A stretch of DNA of 64,000 bases from RYN-133 sp963754285. GTDB lineage: Bacteria; Actinomycetota; Actinomycetes; Mycobacteriales; Jatrophihabitantaceae. The stretch covers positions 434,001-498,000 of the forward strand of contig CAVWFN010000006.1 in assembly GCA_963754285.1 (NCBI GenBank), read 5' to 3'. Both the position numbers and the translations under genes were made by a program. This document shows positions 35,633 through 44,228 of the stretch, in pieces (position 1 is the first letter of the stretch; every line of letters starts with the position of its first letter). A model generated the notes under the pieces. It saw nothing but the letters and a program-made list of their open reading frames with translations, ran no database searches and was not told where the DNA came from.

Positions 35633-35663
35633 CATGCGTCGCAGCGCTCGGCTGCGACGCATG
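35633..35663 (+). terminator. Strong hairpin after the Exordium-like gene
   Basis: CATGCGTCGCAGC, a 5-base loop and GCTGCGACGCATG form a perfect 13 bp stem 26 bases after the stop. A smaller GCCGGC/GCCGGC dyad lies just before it. Confidence 0.75.
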
Positions 35664-35671
35664 ATGGGTTC

Positions 35672-36352
35672 GTGGTCTCTCCGGTGGCCTATTGGGTCAG
35701 CGTCGGCCTTGCCGCCGCGCTGTGCGCGGCGCTCTGTTCCCTGGCGCGGCGGCGGCCCGGCGGTTGGACGGCATGGGCGCGACGAGGGTTGGCTGTCGTG
35801 CTCGCCGCCGTCGCGTTCGCGTTCGTGCTCACCCCGATCGTCGAGGGCACGTGGACGGCGCGCACGTCGCTGCCGGTGGATCTGTGCGATGCCGCAGTCG
35901 TCATCGCGGCCGTGGCGTGCTGGTGGCCGCAACTGCACCTCGCTGTCGAGCTGACCTACTTCTGGGGACTCGCCGGAACGTTGCAGGCGGTGACCACGCC
36001 GGACCTGAACGTGAGCTTCCCCCATCTCGCGTTCTGGGAGTTCGTCGTCGGCCACCTCGGCATCGTGTTCGCCGCGGTGTTCCTCGTCGTCGGACTACGC
36101 GAGTTCCCGCGCCGCGGCGCGATGCTGCGCGTTTTCGCGATCACGATCGCCTACGCGGCTGCGGTCGGGTTGATCGATGCGATTACCGGTGGCAACTACA
36201 TGTTCTTGCGCGCCGTGCCGTCGCACACGTCGCTGCTCTCGGTGCTCGGCCCGTGGCCTTGGTACATCGTCAGCGCCGCGGGCGTCGCGCTGGTGCTGCT
36301 GGCGATGCTGGACGCACCGTTTCACCGCTCGCGGAATCCCCGGACGCGCTGA
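35672..36352 (+). CDS. YwaF/TIGR02206 family membrane protein
   Basis: A 226-residue integral membrane protein with six or seven predicted helices. GTWTARTSLPVDLCD near residue 70 and GGNYMFLR with GPWPWYIVSA near the C-terminus are hallmarks of the YwaF (TIGR02206) family, whose function is unknown. GTG start at 35672 immediately follows the preceding terminator. A 10 bp hairpin lies 53 bases downstream. Confidence 0.88.
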   Translation: MVSPVAYWVSVGLAAALCAALCSLARRRPGGWTAWARRGLAVVLAAVAFAFVLTPIVEGTWTARTSLPVDLCDAAVVIAAVACWWPQLHLAVELTYFWGLAGTLQAVTTPDLNVSFPHLAFWEFVVGHLGIVFAAVFLVVGLREFPRRGAMLRVFAITIAYAAAVGLIDAITGGNYMFLRAVPSHTSLLSVLGPWPWYIVSAAGVALVLLAMLDAPFHRSRNPRTR

Positions 36353-36404
36353 GGGCCGCTGCCGACCGGACAGGGTTCGGTCGACAACGGCCCAACGGGG
36401 GACA

Positions 36405-36433
36405 GTGCTGCGCGGCGGGGGTTCGCGCAGCAC
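36405..36433 (+). terminator. Hairpin downstream of the YwaF-type gene
   Basis: GTGCTGCGCG, 9-base loop, CGCGCAGCAC: a perfect 10 bp stem in the 201-base gap before the methyltransferase. I see nothing else in that gap apart from a GGGCTAGCCC palindrome touching the next start codon. Confidence 0.55.
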
Positions 36434-36553
36434 CGGCGCGTGGCCGCAGGACGACGTGCGCCTGTTCCCGCGGCTCGGTTCCATCCTGTTGTGTCGCGCC
36501 TCGAACGACACCGGGCGTGCGGGCCAAATCGGCTAGTACCAATGGGCTAGCCC

Positions 36554-37309
36554 GTGCGGCCCCTCTACCCTGACCCGGTGGAGCTGCAACTCACCGGTGA
36601 GCGCACCGTGCCGGGCATCCCCGCCGAGAACTACTGGTTCCGCCGGCACGAGGCCGCCTACGAATTCCTCGCACCGCTGACGGCCGGGTCCGTCCTGCTC
36701 GAAGTGGGCTGCGGCGAGGGCTATGGCACCGACCTGCTCACCCGGTCGGCACAGCGCGTGCTGGGGATCGACTACGACGCGACCACCATCGTGCACGCGC
36801 GCGATCGCTACCGCGCAGCGCACTTCGTCCGGGCCAACCTGGCTGCGCTCCCAGTCGCGTCCGACGCCGTCGATGTCGTCGCGACGCTGCAGGTCGTCGA
36901 GCACGTTTGGGACCACGGACAGTTCATCGACGAATGCCGGCGCGTGCTGCGTCCAGGTGGCCGGCTGATGGTCACCACGCCGAACCGGCTCACGTTCTCA
37001 CCAGGCCTCGACGCGCCCGTGAATCCGTTCCACACGAAAGAGTTCACGGCGGCCGAGCTCACCGGGCTGATAGCCGCACGCGGCTTCACGGTCGATGCCG
37101 TGCTGGGCCTGCACGCGGGACCGCGCCTTGCCGAACTCGACGCCCGTTATGGCTCGTTCGTCGCCGCGCAGCTCGATGTCGCGCCCGGGCAGTGGTCCGA
37201 GGAGTTGCTCACCGACGTCGCGTCGGTCAGCACTGCCGACTTCCCGATCCACGAGCGCGACGTCGATGCGTCACTCGACCTGCTCGTCCTCGCGCACCGG
37301 GTCGTCTGA
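36554..37309 (+). CDS. SAM-dependent methyltransferase (Rv3030-like)
   Basis: A 251-residue class I methyltransferase: LTGERTVPGIPAENYWFRR near the N-terminus, motif I VLLEVGCGEGYG (about 48-59), acidic GIDYDATT, and motif IV/post region VVEHVWDHGQF. The order methyltransferase, glycosyltransferase, (minus) acetyltransferase, methyltransferase, enoyl-CoA hydratase matches Rv3030-Rv3039c, the mycobacterial methylglucose lipopolysaccharide locus, where Rv3030 is the proposed sugar O-methyltransferase. GTG at 36554 or GTG at 36578 could be the start. Its 3' end overlaps a convergent gene by 39 bases. Confidence 0.88.
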   Translation: MRPLYPDPVELQLTGERTVPGIPAENYWFRRHEAAYEFLAPLTAGSVLLEVGCGEGYGTDLLTRSAQRVLGIDYDATTIVHARDRYRAAHFVRANLAALPVASDAVDVVATLQVVEHVWDHGQFIDECRRVLRPGGRLMVTTPNRLTFSPGLDAPVNPFHTKEFTAAELTGLIAARGFTVDAVLGLHAGPRLAELDARYGSFVAAQLDVAPGQWSEELLTDVASVSTADFPIHERDVDASLDLLVLAHRVV

Positions 37310-37876
37310 CCATGTGCGCGCTCGCGTGAGCACGGCGCGCAGCTCGGCCAGTGCGAGCGCGGCACCGATCGTGAGCAGGATCGTCGCCAGCAGTAGCGCC
37401 AGTCCGGCCCAGTCGTGGGCTCGATCGTTGCTGTCGGGAACGAACATCGCGCCCCAGCCGGAGCAGTACACCCGTAGCTGACCGGTGCGGGGCGCCACGA
37501 AGTGCGCGACCGTTGTTTCCGCCTTGGTGCCGACGGCCTCCGGTGACACCGAGAGCGGCTGGTCGTCGATGCCGGCCGGGCCGGATCCGTCGGCAGCGTT
37601 GGACCACGTGCACTGCAGGTTGATGACGGTTTGCTCGTCGAGAACGCGCGTGGGGACACCGCGGGCAAGCATGGCCGGAACACCACCCGGAACGGCGAGT
37701 GAATAGGTCTTGCCGGCCGTCACCGCCACCGACGACGGCGGTGTGGCGCCGTTGTCGAACGGGAGGTTCTGGCTGCCGCCGATCACGCGCCACGCACCGA
37801 GCAACGCCAGGCCGACGAGCAGCGACACGACGGCCGCGATGGCACGCGTCGGGGCACCTCGGCGCGCGGGTTGCAT
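37271..37876 (-). CDS. Hypothetical membrane protein with extracytoplasmic domain
   Basis: A 201-residue protein with an N-terminal membrane helix (AIAAVVSLLVGLALLGAW), an extracytoplasmic middle with two cysteines (INLQCTWSNA and QLRVYCSGWG), and a second helix (LALLLATILLTIGAALALAEL) before an acidic tail. I do not recognise the family. It lies between the Rv3030-like and Rv3032-like genes, where mycobacteria carry a GH57 branching enzyme, and diverges from the glycosyltransferase with 25 bases between starts. Confidence 0.75.
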   Translation of the reverse strand: MQPARRGAPTRAIAAVVSLLVGLALLGAWRVIGGSQNLPFDNGATPPSSVAVTAGKTYSLAVPGGVPAMLARGVPTRVLDEQTVINLQCTWSNAADGSGPAGIDDQPLSVSPEAVGTKAETTVAHFVAPRTGQLRVYCSGWGAMFVPDSNDRAHDWAGLALLLATILLTIGAALALAELRAVLTRARTWSDDPVREDEQVE

Positions 37877-37901
37877 GGTTGCGAGACTAACGTTCCTCGC
37901 C

Positions 37902-39092
37902 GTGCGCGTGGTGATGCTGTCGTGGGAGTACCCGCCGCTCGTCGTCGGCGGACTCGGTCGCCACGTCGAGTCGCTCGCACGTGAACTGGTCAGTGCGGGC
38001 CATGAGGTGCACGTCGTCACGCGCGGTGAGAAGGACGAGATCATCGACGAGGTCGTCGACGGTGTGCAGGTTCGGCGCGCAGCTCTCGACCCGCTCGCCA
38101 TCGACTTCACGACGGAGTCGCTGCTGGCCTGGGCGCAGGCGAGCGAGCACTCCCTGTTGCGGGCCGCGCTGCCGATAGTCCGTCGCCGTCGGCCGGACGT
38201 CGTGCACGCGCACGACTGGCTGGTCGCGCAGTCGAGCGTGACCCTGGCCGGCGCCGCACGGGCGCCGCTCGTCGCAACCATCCATGCAACCGAGGCCGGC
38301 AGGCATCACGGCTGGCTGCCGGCTCCGCTGAACCTGGCGATCCATTCGGTCGAGCGGTGGCTCGCGCGCGCTGCCGACGAGGTGATCACCTGCTCGCGGC
38401 CCGGGCAGGCCGAGGTCGCTGAGTTGTTCGAGCTCGATCCGCCGACGGTGCACGTCGTCCCGAACGGGGTCGACATCGACCGATGGCGCACCTCGCCTCG
38501 TCAGCGCGCCGAGCTCCGGTCGCGGCACGCGGGCGACGGACCGCTCGTCGCGTACGCCGGACGGCTGGTGCACGAGAAGGGTGTGCAGACGCTGCTCGCG
38601 GCGCTTCGTCCCCTTCGCGAACGACACCCCGGTCTGCGACTGGCGGTGGCAGGCACCGGCACGCATGAGGCGGCATTGCACGAGCAGGCGCGGGCGTTAC
38701 GCATCGCTCGCAGCGTCGACTGGCTGGGATTCGTGCCCGGCCCGCACATCGCGACGTTGTTCGGCGCGGCAGACGTCGCCGTCGTCCCCTCGTTCTACGA
38801 ACCCTTCGGGATAGTCGCGCTCGAGGCGGCCGCGGCGGGAACGCCGGTCGTCGTCGCCGCGACCGGCGGTCTTGTGGATCTGATCGACGACCACGTCGCG
38901 ACCGCGAACTTCGTCGCGGGCGACGTAGCCGGTCTCGTCGATGCCGTCGACGCGGTGCTCGCCGATCGCGATGCGGCACGGCGTTCGGTGAGCAGAGCGC
39001 GACGAGTGCTGGCTCGTCAGTACACGTGGGCCGCGGTCGCCGAACAGACGGTGGGAGTCTACGAGGAGGCAGTCGGCCGCAAGGACCGATAG
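37902..39092 (+). CDS. Family 4 glycosyltransferase (Rv3032-like)
   Basis: A 396-residue retaining GT-B glycosyltransferase. The start VRVVMLSWEYPPLVVGGLG is typical of the glycogen synthase/Rv3032 group, with the glycine loop binding the sugar nucleotide. VVPNGVDIDRW, YAGRLVHEKG and the late EPFGIVALEAAAAG (E-x7-E catalytic region) are intact. By gene order it probably extends an alpha-1,4-glucan with glucose, as proposed for the methylglucose lipopolysaccharide primer; another hexose is possible. GTG start at 37902. The last 34 bases overlap the convergent MarR gene. Confidence 0.9.
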   Translation: MRVVMLSWEYPPLVVGGLGRHVESLARELVSAGHEVHVVTRGEKDEIIDEVVDGVQVRRAALDPLAIDFTTESLLAWAQASEHSLLRAALPIVRRRRPDVVHAHDWLVAQSSVTLAGAARAPLVATIHATEAGRHHGWLPAPLNLAIHSVERWLARAADEVITCSRPGQAEVAELFELDPPTVHVVPNGVDIDRWRTSPRQRAELRSRHAGDGPLVAYAGRLVHEKGVQTLLAALRPLRERHPGLRLAVAGTGTHEAALHEQARALRIARSVDWLGFVPGPHIATLFGAADVAVVPSFYEPFGIVALEAAAAGTPVVVAATGGLVDLIDDHVATANFVAGDVAGLVDAVDAVLADRDAARRSVSRARRVLARQYTWAAVAEQTVGVYEEAVGRKDR

Positions 39093-39541
39093 CCCGGATG
39101 GACGCCGGGGGTCAGCCCTTGCTGATCGGCGATCCGGGTGAGGAGTTCGACGAGAGTTGCGCGTTCGCTCGCCGTCAGCGACGCGGTGATCTCGTCCTCG
39201 TGTGCGCGCGCGACCTTCGCGACCGTCCGCAGCGTCGCCTGCCCGTCCACTGTCAGAGCGAGCGAGTTGCGTCGCCGATCGGCACCGTTGCGGGCGCGTT
39301 CGACCAAGCCCTTCGTCTCGAGCTCGTCGATCAGTACGACGACCCGGCTCGGCAGCATGCCGAGGGTCTCGGCCAGCTGCTGCTGGCTCATGCCTTCGGA
39401 CACGGCGAGGAGCCGCAAGATTCCGGTCTGCGGCGGCGTGAGCCCGTGCTCGCCGATGCGGTCGGCGTAACGCTGCGCGGCGTGCGTGCCCAGCTGGGTC
39501 AGCAGAAAGGCGGCACCCGCGACCGGACGTGTGCTCGACAT
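39059..39541 (-). CDS. MarR family transcriptional regulator
   Basis: A 160-residue MarR protein with the winged helix at about residues 48-105: MSQQQLAETLGMLPSRVVVLID, then the wing with RNGADRRRNSLALT. ATG at 39541. It is transcribed in the same direction as, and 57 bases after, the Cds1-like gene, so it could regulate that gene or read from its promoter. The C-terminal tail overlaps the glycosyltransferase gene by 34 bases. Confidence 0.9.
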   Translation of the reverse strand: MSSTRPVAGAAFLLTQLGTHAAQRYADRIGEHGLTPPQTGILRLLAVSEGMSQQQLAETLGMLPSRVVVLIDELETKGLVERARNGADRRRNSLALTVDGQATLRTVAKVARAHEDEITASLTASERATLVELLTRIADQQGLTPGVHPGYRSLRPTASS

Positions 39542-39598
39542 GCGCACGACCATAGCCGGTCGCAACGATTCGCAGGATGAATGATCGCGACGCGCTGA

Positions 39599-40684
39599 TC
39601 AGCTGAGCAGGTGGCGCAGCACGGTCTCGTACGGGCTGATGTCGATGCCCTGATCGGCCAGCCAACCGTCGTCGTAGTAGGTGTTGGCGTAGCGCTCACC
39701 GCCGTCGCACAGCAGGGTGACGATGCTCCCGCTCGTGCCCTCGATGTCGAGCTCACGAGCGATGCGAAGCGCGCCCCACAGGCTCGTTCCGGTCGACGGA
39801 CCGACGCGACGACCGAGGACGGCTTCAACCGCGCGCGCTGTCGCGATCGAGGCCGCGTCGGGCACGGCGATCATGCGGTCGACCACACCCGGGACGAAGC
39901 TCGGTTCGACTCGCGGACGGCCGATGCCTTCGATGCGCGAGGGACGCCCGTCGGCACCGTTGTCGTCGTCACGCCAGCCGGTGAAGAAGGCCGAGTGTTC
40001 GGGATCGACGACGGCGAGGCGCGTCGCGTGCCGCCGGTAACGGACGTAGCGGCCGATCGTCGCGCTGGTTCCGCCGGTTCCCGCGCCGACGACGATCCAG
40101 GTCGGCACCGGAAATCTCTCCAACGCCATCTGGGCGAAGATCGACTCGGCGATGTTGTTGTTGCCGCGCCAGTCGGTGGCGCGCTCGGCGTAGGTGAACT
40201 GGTCGAGGTAGTGGCCGTTGGTCTCGGTCGCCAACCGGCTCGCCTCGGCGTACACCGTCGTGGCGTCGTCGACGAGCTGACACTTGCCGCCTTCCCGCTC
40301 GATGAGCGCGATCTTCTCGGCGCTGGTCGACGCCGGCATGACGGCGACGAACGGAAGGCCCAGCATCCGTGCGAAGTACGCCTCGCTCACGGCAGTGGAA
40401 CCCGACGACGCCTCGATCACCGTCGTCCCCTCGCTGATCTGACCGTTGCACAGCGCATACAGGAACAGCGAACGTGCCAGGCGATGCTTCAACGACCCGG
40501 TCGGATGGGTCGATTCGTCCTTCAGATACAGATCGACGTGCGGCCGTCCGGGCAGCGGGAAGTGCACGAGGTGCGTGTCGGCCGAGCGGTTCGCGTCGGC
40601 TTCGACCCGCCGCACGGCCTCGTCGGCCCAGTCGCGTGCCGCACGCGAACTGCGGTCGATGTCGTCGGCGCCCATGAGCAGCAT
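39599..40684 (-). CDS. cds1: PLP-dependent cysteine desulfhydrase/lyase (Cds1, Rv3684-like)
   Basis: A 361-residue fold-type II PLP enzyme of the cysteine synthase superfamily. PTGSLKHRLA contains the PLP lysine (about residue 66); EASSGSTAVSEAYFA and GAGTGGTSATIG bind cofactor and phosphate; LLCDGGERYANTYY ends the family region. The pattern matches mycobacterial Cds1 (Rv3684), which releases H2S, pyruvate and ammonia from cysteine, rather than CysK or CysM. ATG at 40684, or the ATG three codons later. It is seven bases downstream of the acetyltransferase stop, so it may be the last gene of that operon. Confidence 0.85.
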   Translation of the reverse strand: MLLMGADDIDRSSRAARDWADEAVRRVEADANRSADTHLVHFPLPGRPHVDLYLKDESTHPTGSLKHRLARSLFLYALCNGQISEGTTVIEASSGSTAVSEAYFARMLGLPFVAVMPASTSAEKIALIEREGGKCQLVDDATTVYAEASRLATETNGHYLDQFTYAERATDWRGNNNIAESIFAQMALERFPVPTWIVVGAGTGGTSATIGRYVRYRRHATRLAVVDPEHSAFFTGWRDDDNGADGRPSRIEGIGRPRVEPSFVPGVVDRMIAVPDAASIATARAVEAVLGRRVGPSTGTSLWGALRIARELDIEGTSGSIVTLLCDGGERYANTYYDDGWLADQGIDISPYETVLRHLLS

Positions 40685-40691
40685 TCTGCTC

Positions 40692-41297
40692 TCAATCGAG
40701 CAGCTTGCGATCCTTGATCACCCGCGCGGGCACACCGACGGCGACACTGAACGCCGGCAGATCCTTCGTGACGACGGCATTGGCGCCGACAACCGTGCCC
40801 TCGCCGATCACGACGCCACGGCAGACAGTGACCTTCGTGCCGAGCCACACGTCGCGTTCGATCCGCACGCGCGACTTCACGATCCCCTGGTCCTTGATGG
40901 TCCGGGCCAGGTCGTCGAAGCGGTGGTCGAAGTCGGAGATGTACACGCTGTCGGCAATCAACGCGCTGTCACCGATCTCGACGTCCAGATAACAGTTGAT
41001 CGAGATGTCGCGCGCGAGGTTGCTCTTGTCTCCCAACGAGAGCGTCCCCTCGTGACAGCGCAGTGCCGTGTTGACGCCGAGATGCACCCACTTGCCGAGA
41101 ATCAACCGGCCGTATCCGCGGCGCGCGTAGACGTGCGCGCCCCGGTCGAGGAAGACAAACCCGCGGGTGATGACGTGCGGGTTGCGGGTCTTGAGCAGGA
41201 AGAAGCGCCAGTACCGCACGAGGTACCACGGCGTGTACGCGCGATTGCGGATCACCCAGCGCAGCGAGCGCCACGTCAGGAAGCGCGTCGACTTCAT
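40692..41297 (-). CDS. Left-handed beta-helix acyltransferase (Rv3034c-like)
   Basis: A 201-residue hexapeptide-repeat O-acyltransferase. An N-terminal basic helical stretch (LRWVIRNRAYTPWYLVRYW) is followed by hexapeptide coils (for example GVVIGEGTVVGANAVVTKDL) and the catalytic histidine in ISDFDHRF. The mycobacterial counterpart in this position, Rv3034c, is a proposed acetyltransferase of the methylglucose lipopolysaccharide. ATG overlaps the stop of the methyltransferase gene (ATGA). Confidence 0.88.
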   Translation of the reverse strand: MKSTRFLTWRSLRWVIRNRAYTPWYLVRYWRFFLLKTRNPHVITRGFVFLDRGAHVYARRGYGRLILGKWVHLGVNTALRCHEGTLSLGDKSNLARDISINCYLDVEIGDSALIADSVYISDFDHRFDDLARTIKDQGIVKSRVRIERDVWLGTKVTVCRGVVIGEGTVVGANAVVTKDLPAFSVAVGVPARVIKDRKLLD

Positions 41298-42241
41298 CGC
41301 CCCGGCTTCAGCCCAGTGATTTCGGCGTTGTAGAACAAGCCCCTCGGGACGACGTGCTCGAGCACGCGGTCGACGGCCATGAGGCGCGTCCACCCCTTGA
41401 GCGCAAAGTTCGCCCAGCGCATACCGAGCTTCTCCTTCGGCACCGCGCACTCGAAGGTGCGCACCGGCCAGCCGAACCACGAGGCCAGCAGTTCGGACGT
41501 GGCGACGTGCACTTTCTCTGCCCCGGCCTCGCGAGCGATCCGTTCGAGCCGGTCGGGGGCGAAGGTGTGGATGTCTACGACGGCTTCGAGCGCGGCCGCA
41601 CGTGACGACTCGTCGAGCTCCTGCTGCGGACGACGCCATGCCGACAGCGCGTTTAGCTTCGTCACGTTCGTCGCGGCCCACCACGTGAAGCGCGACAAGC
41701 GGCGCGCGATGTAGTCGCCGTTCTCGGTCGGCTCACCGGCGAACACGAATCGTCCGCCCGGCTTGAGCACCCGCAGGATCTCGCGGAAGGCGAGATCGAT
41801 GTCGGGGATGTGGTGCAGCACGGCGTGCCCGATGACGATGTCGAAACTGTCGTCGTCGTAAGGCAGACGCTCGGCATCGGCGACACGTCCTTCGACCTCG
41901 AAGCCGAGACTGCGCGCGTTGCGCTGGGCGACGTCGACCATCCCGGGGCTCAGGTCGGTGACGTGACCTTCGTCGATCACGCCGGCGAGCTTGAGATTGA
42001 GGGTGAAGAAGCCGGTTCCGCAGCCGAGCTCGAGCGAGGTCGGATACGGCCAGCCGCTGCGTCCGGCGACGTGCTCGAAGCGCTCGCGGGCGTAGTCGAT
42101 ACAGCGTTGGTCGAACGAGATCGACCACTTCTCGTCGTACGTGCCGGCTTCCCAGTCGTGATAGAGGATGTTGGCCAGCTTCGGGTCGCGCCAGGCGGCC
42201 TCGACCTCTTCGGCGGTGGCGTGCGGATTCGGCGCGCTCAC
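41294..42241 (-). CDS. SAM-dependent methyltransferase (Rv3038c-like)
   Basis: A 315-residue class I methyltransferase. LELGCGTGFFTLNL (about 69-82) is motif I, VTDLSPGM follows, IGHAVLHHIPD is the UbiE-type motif, and RVLKPGGRFVFAGEPTENG the post-motif. The C-terminal 100 residues are longer than a bare methyltransferase domain and may bind substrate. The GTG start at 42241 overlaps the enoyl-CoA hydratase stop by four bases (GTGA). Confidence 0.9.
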   Translation of the reverse strand: MSAPNPHATAEEVEAAWRDPKLANILYHDWEAGTYDEKWSISFDQRCIDYARERFEHVAGRSGWPYPTSLELGCGTGFFTLNLKLAGVIDEGHVTDLSPGMVDVAQRNARSLGFEVEGRVADAERLPYDDDSFDIVIGHAVLHHIPDIDLAFREILRVLKPGGRFVFAGEPTENGDYIARRLSRFTWWAATNVTKLNALSAWRRPQQELDESSRAAALEAVVDIHTFAPDRLERIAREAGAEKVHVATSELLASWFGWPVRTFECAVPKEKLGMRWANFALKGWTRLMAVDRVLEHVVPRGLFYNAEITGLKPGR

Positions 42242-43026
42242 TCCGGAGCCCCGGTGAACTCGGCCTTGCCCGGTCCGTTCTCGAGGAACGAGCTCATGCC
42301 GATCGCGCGGTCCTCGGTCGCGAACAGGCTGGCGAACAAGTGCGATTCGAGCCGTAGGCCGGTCGCGAGATCGGCATCCATGCCGCCGTCGATCGCGGCC
42401 TTGGCGGCACCGAGTGCGCGCGCCGGTCCCTTCGCGAACTTCGCGGCCATCGCGACTGCGGTCTCGTAGACCTTGTCGGCGGGAACCACGGCATCGACAA
42501 GACCGATCTCGAGGGCCTCGTCGGCGTTCACGAATCGTCCGGTGTAGATGAGATCCTTCGCCTTGCTCGTGCCGATGAGTCGAGGCAGTCGTTGCGTGCC
42601 GCCGGCACCGGGGATGATGCCGAGCAGGATCTCCGGCTGGCCCCATCGCGCGTTGTCGGCGCTGACGCGGAAGTCGGCGGTCAGGGCCAGTTCGCAGCCG
42701 CCGCCGAGGGCATAGCCGGTGACAGCGGCGATGACTGGTTTGGGGATGCGGGCCAGCGCGTCGAGCGCATTCGTGAGCCGCATCGCGTCGGTCATCATGT
42801 ATTCGTGGCTCTGGCCGGCGAACTCCTTCACGTCGGCACCGGCGGCGAAGACCTTCTCGCCGCCGTAGATGACAGCGGCTCGGATGGCGTCATCGCCGCT
42901 GACCTGCTCGGCCGCCTCGCGCAATTCGGTCTGTACCTGCGTGTTGAGCGCGTTCATCGGCGGCCTGGCCAGCCGGATCGTCGCCACTGCGGCTGGGCCG
43001 GTTTCGACCTGAACGAACTCACCCAC
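42238..43026 (-). CDS. Enoyl-CoA hydratase/isomerase (EchA17-like)
   Basis: A 262-residue crotonase. The oxyanion-hole segments are AAGADVKEFAG and GYALGGGCELALTADFR, and the catalytic Glu region is LGIIPGAGGTQRLPRLIG. It should hydrate 2-enoyl-CoA in beta-oxidation. GTG at 43026 with GGAGG upstream is preferred over the ATG ten codons earlier. It is the first gene of a hydratase, methyltransferase, acetyltransferase operon that parallels Rv3039c-Rv3038c-Rv3034c. Confidence 0.92.
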   Translation of the reverse strand: MGEFVQVETGPAAVATIRLARPPMNALNTQVQTELREAAEQVSGDDAIRAAVIYGGEKVFAAGADVKEFAGQSHEYMMTDAMRLTNALDALARIPKPVIAAVTGYALGGGCELALTADFRVSADNARWGQPEILLGIIPGAGGTQRLPRLIGTSKAKDLIYTGRFVNADEALEIGLVDAVVPADKVYETAVAMAAKFAKGPARALGAAKAAIDGGMDADLATGLRLESHLFASLFATEDRAIGMSSFLENGPGKAEFTGAPE

Positions 43027-43120
43027 GACGCGGGACCTCCTCGGTATCGACCGCACTGAGCCTAGCCAGCAGTCGAACCGACCGCGCGCGAAGTCCGGGT
43101 CGGTGCGCGAGACTGATCAT

Positions 43121-43663
43121 GTGACCAGTTCGTATCCGCCCGCGCCACCTCCGCCGGCACCGCCGCCCGAACCGCCCGAGTCGGGTTGGCAGGACGCCCC
43201 TGCTGAGCTCCGTCCGGTCGTGATCCTGCTGTTGATCAACCTGGGTCTCTCGGTCCTGCTGACGATCGTGACCGTGTTCGCCCGGCACAGCATCGTCAAC
43301 TACCAACTGGACCACCGGCACATCACCGATCCGGCGCAGCGTGATGCGCTCCGCGCCGGTTATACGGCGGGGATCATCGGCCGCGTCATCGGCAACATCG
43401 TTGTCAGCGTGGTCTACGCGTTCCTCGTGCGTGCGCTCGTGCGCGGCCGGCGTTGGGCCTACCGCCGCGTCATCCTGCTCGGGTGTATCGGCATCGTCGC
43501 GCTGGTTCTCGTGCAGCTCACGCCATATCCCGTGTGGATGCGCATCGAGCAGCTGGTGCAGGCGTTGGTGCTCGCCGGCCTCGTGTACTTCGTGACGCGA
43601 CCCGAGGTCCGTGCGCACTTCGCTCCTGGTCTGCCGGGACGCACGAAGGGACGGTTCCGCTAG
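43121..43663 (+). CDS. Hypothetical membrane protein with proline-rich N-terminus
   Basis: A 180-residue protein: a proline-rich cytosolic leader (SYPPAPPPPAPPPEPPES), then four predicted membrane helices (starting VVILLLINLGLSVLLTIVTV), and a basic tail. The family is not recognised beyond the general actinobacterial DUF-type membrane proteins with such leaders. GTG at 43121 is preferred; GTG at 43103 is possible. Its stop codon interlocks with that of the convergent GNAT gene. Confidence 0.75.
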   Translation: MTSSYPPAPPPPAPPPEPPESGWQDAPAELRPVVILLLINLGLSVLLTIVTVFARHSIVNYQLDHRHITDPAQRDALRAGYTAGIIGRVIGNIVVSVVYAFLVRALVRGRRWAYRRVILLGCIGIVALVLVQLTPYPVWMRIEQLVQALVLAGLVYFVTRPEVRAHFAPGLPGRTKGRFR

Positions 43664-44184
43664 AGCAGTCGGCGGTAGACGGCGGTGGGTCCCTCGGGAG
43701 CCCGTCCGTCGAGGTGCTCGCTCTGGAAGGTCGCGGTGTGCGTAAAGCCGTTCTTCTCGAGAATGCGACGCGATGCGACGTTTGCCGCTTCGGGCGTGAC
43801 GGTAACCGGCGTACCGGCGGCGGCTTCGGCGCGGAGCAGGTCGAGCACGCGGGCGATCATCACCGTCCCGACACCGCGCCCGGACGCGGACGGCTCGCCG
43901 ATCGCGTAGTCGAGGCCGAGCTCGCCGGGGCCGATTCGGTAGTTGTCGCGATCCTCGATGTAGTCGTCCCAGCGATACCACTGCGCGAGTCCGACCGACT
44001 CACTGTCCGCCTCGACGATCAGCATGTGCGTCGGCTCGTCCCCGCGCAGCCGTGGTCCGTACTTCTCTTTTGCTGCGGCGAGGTCGTAGTCGAGGTGCCA
44101 CCACCTGTGCACGTGGGGTTGGGCCAACCATGCGACCACGCCGGGAAGATCGGCGTCGGTCATCGGTCGGACGGCGACATGCAT
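43660..44184 (-). CDS. GNAT family N-acetyltransferase (AAC(6')/IucB-like group)
   Basis: A 174-residue GNAT protein. RPMTDADLPGVVAWLAQPHVHRWW is typical of the AAC(6')-like group, and the acetyl-CoA loop is SGRGVGTVMI (about 100-110). LEKNGFTHTATF completes the fold. The substrate may be an amine metabolite; homology does not establish drug modification. It stands alone, convergent with the preceding membrane protein. Confidence 0.88.
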   Translation of the reverse strand: MHVAVRPMTDADLPGVVAWLAQPHVHRWWHLDYDLAAAKEKYGPRLRGDEPTHMLIVEADSESVGLAQWYRWDDYIEDRDNYRIGPGELGLDYAIGEPSASGRGVGTVMIARVLDLLRAEAAAGTPVTVTPEAANVASRRILEKNGFTHTATFQSEHLDGRAPEGPTAVYRRLL

Positions 44185-44228
44185 TCGGCCAATCTAGATG
44201 TCAAGGCTCGAATGCAGCGGCGACGCAA

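Noticed and set aside
43660..44184. The GNAT gene as an aminoglycoside resistance determinant
   Set aside because: Similarity is only at the level of the AAC(6')-like fold group; there is no mobile context, so no resistance claim is supported.
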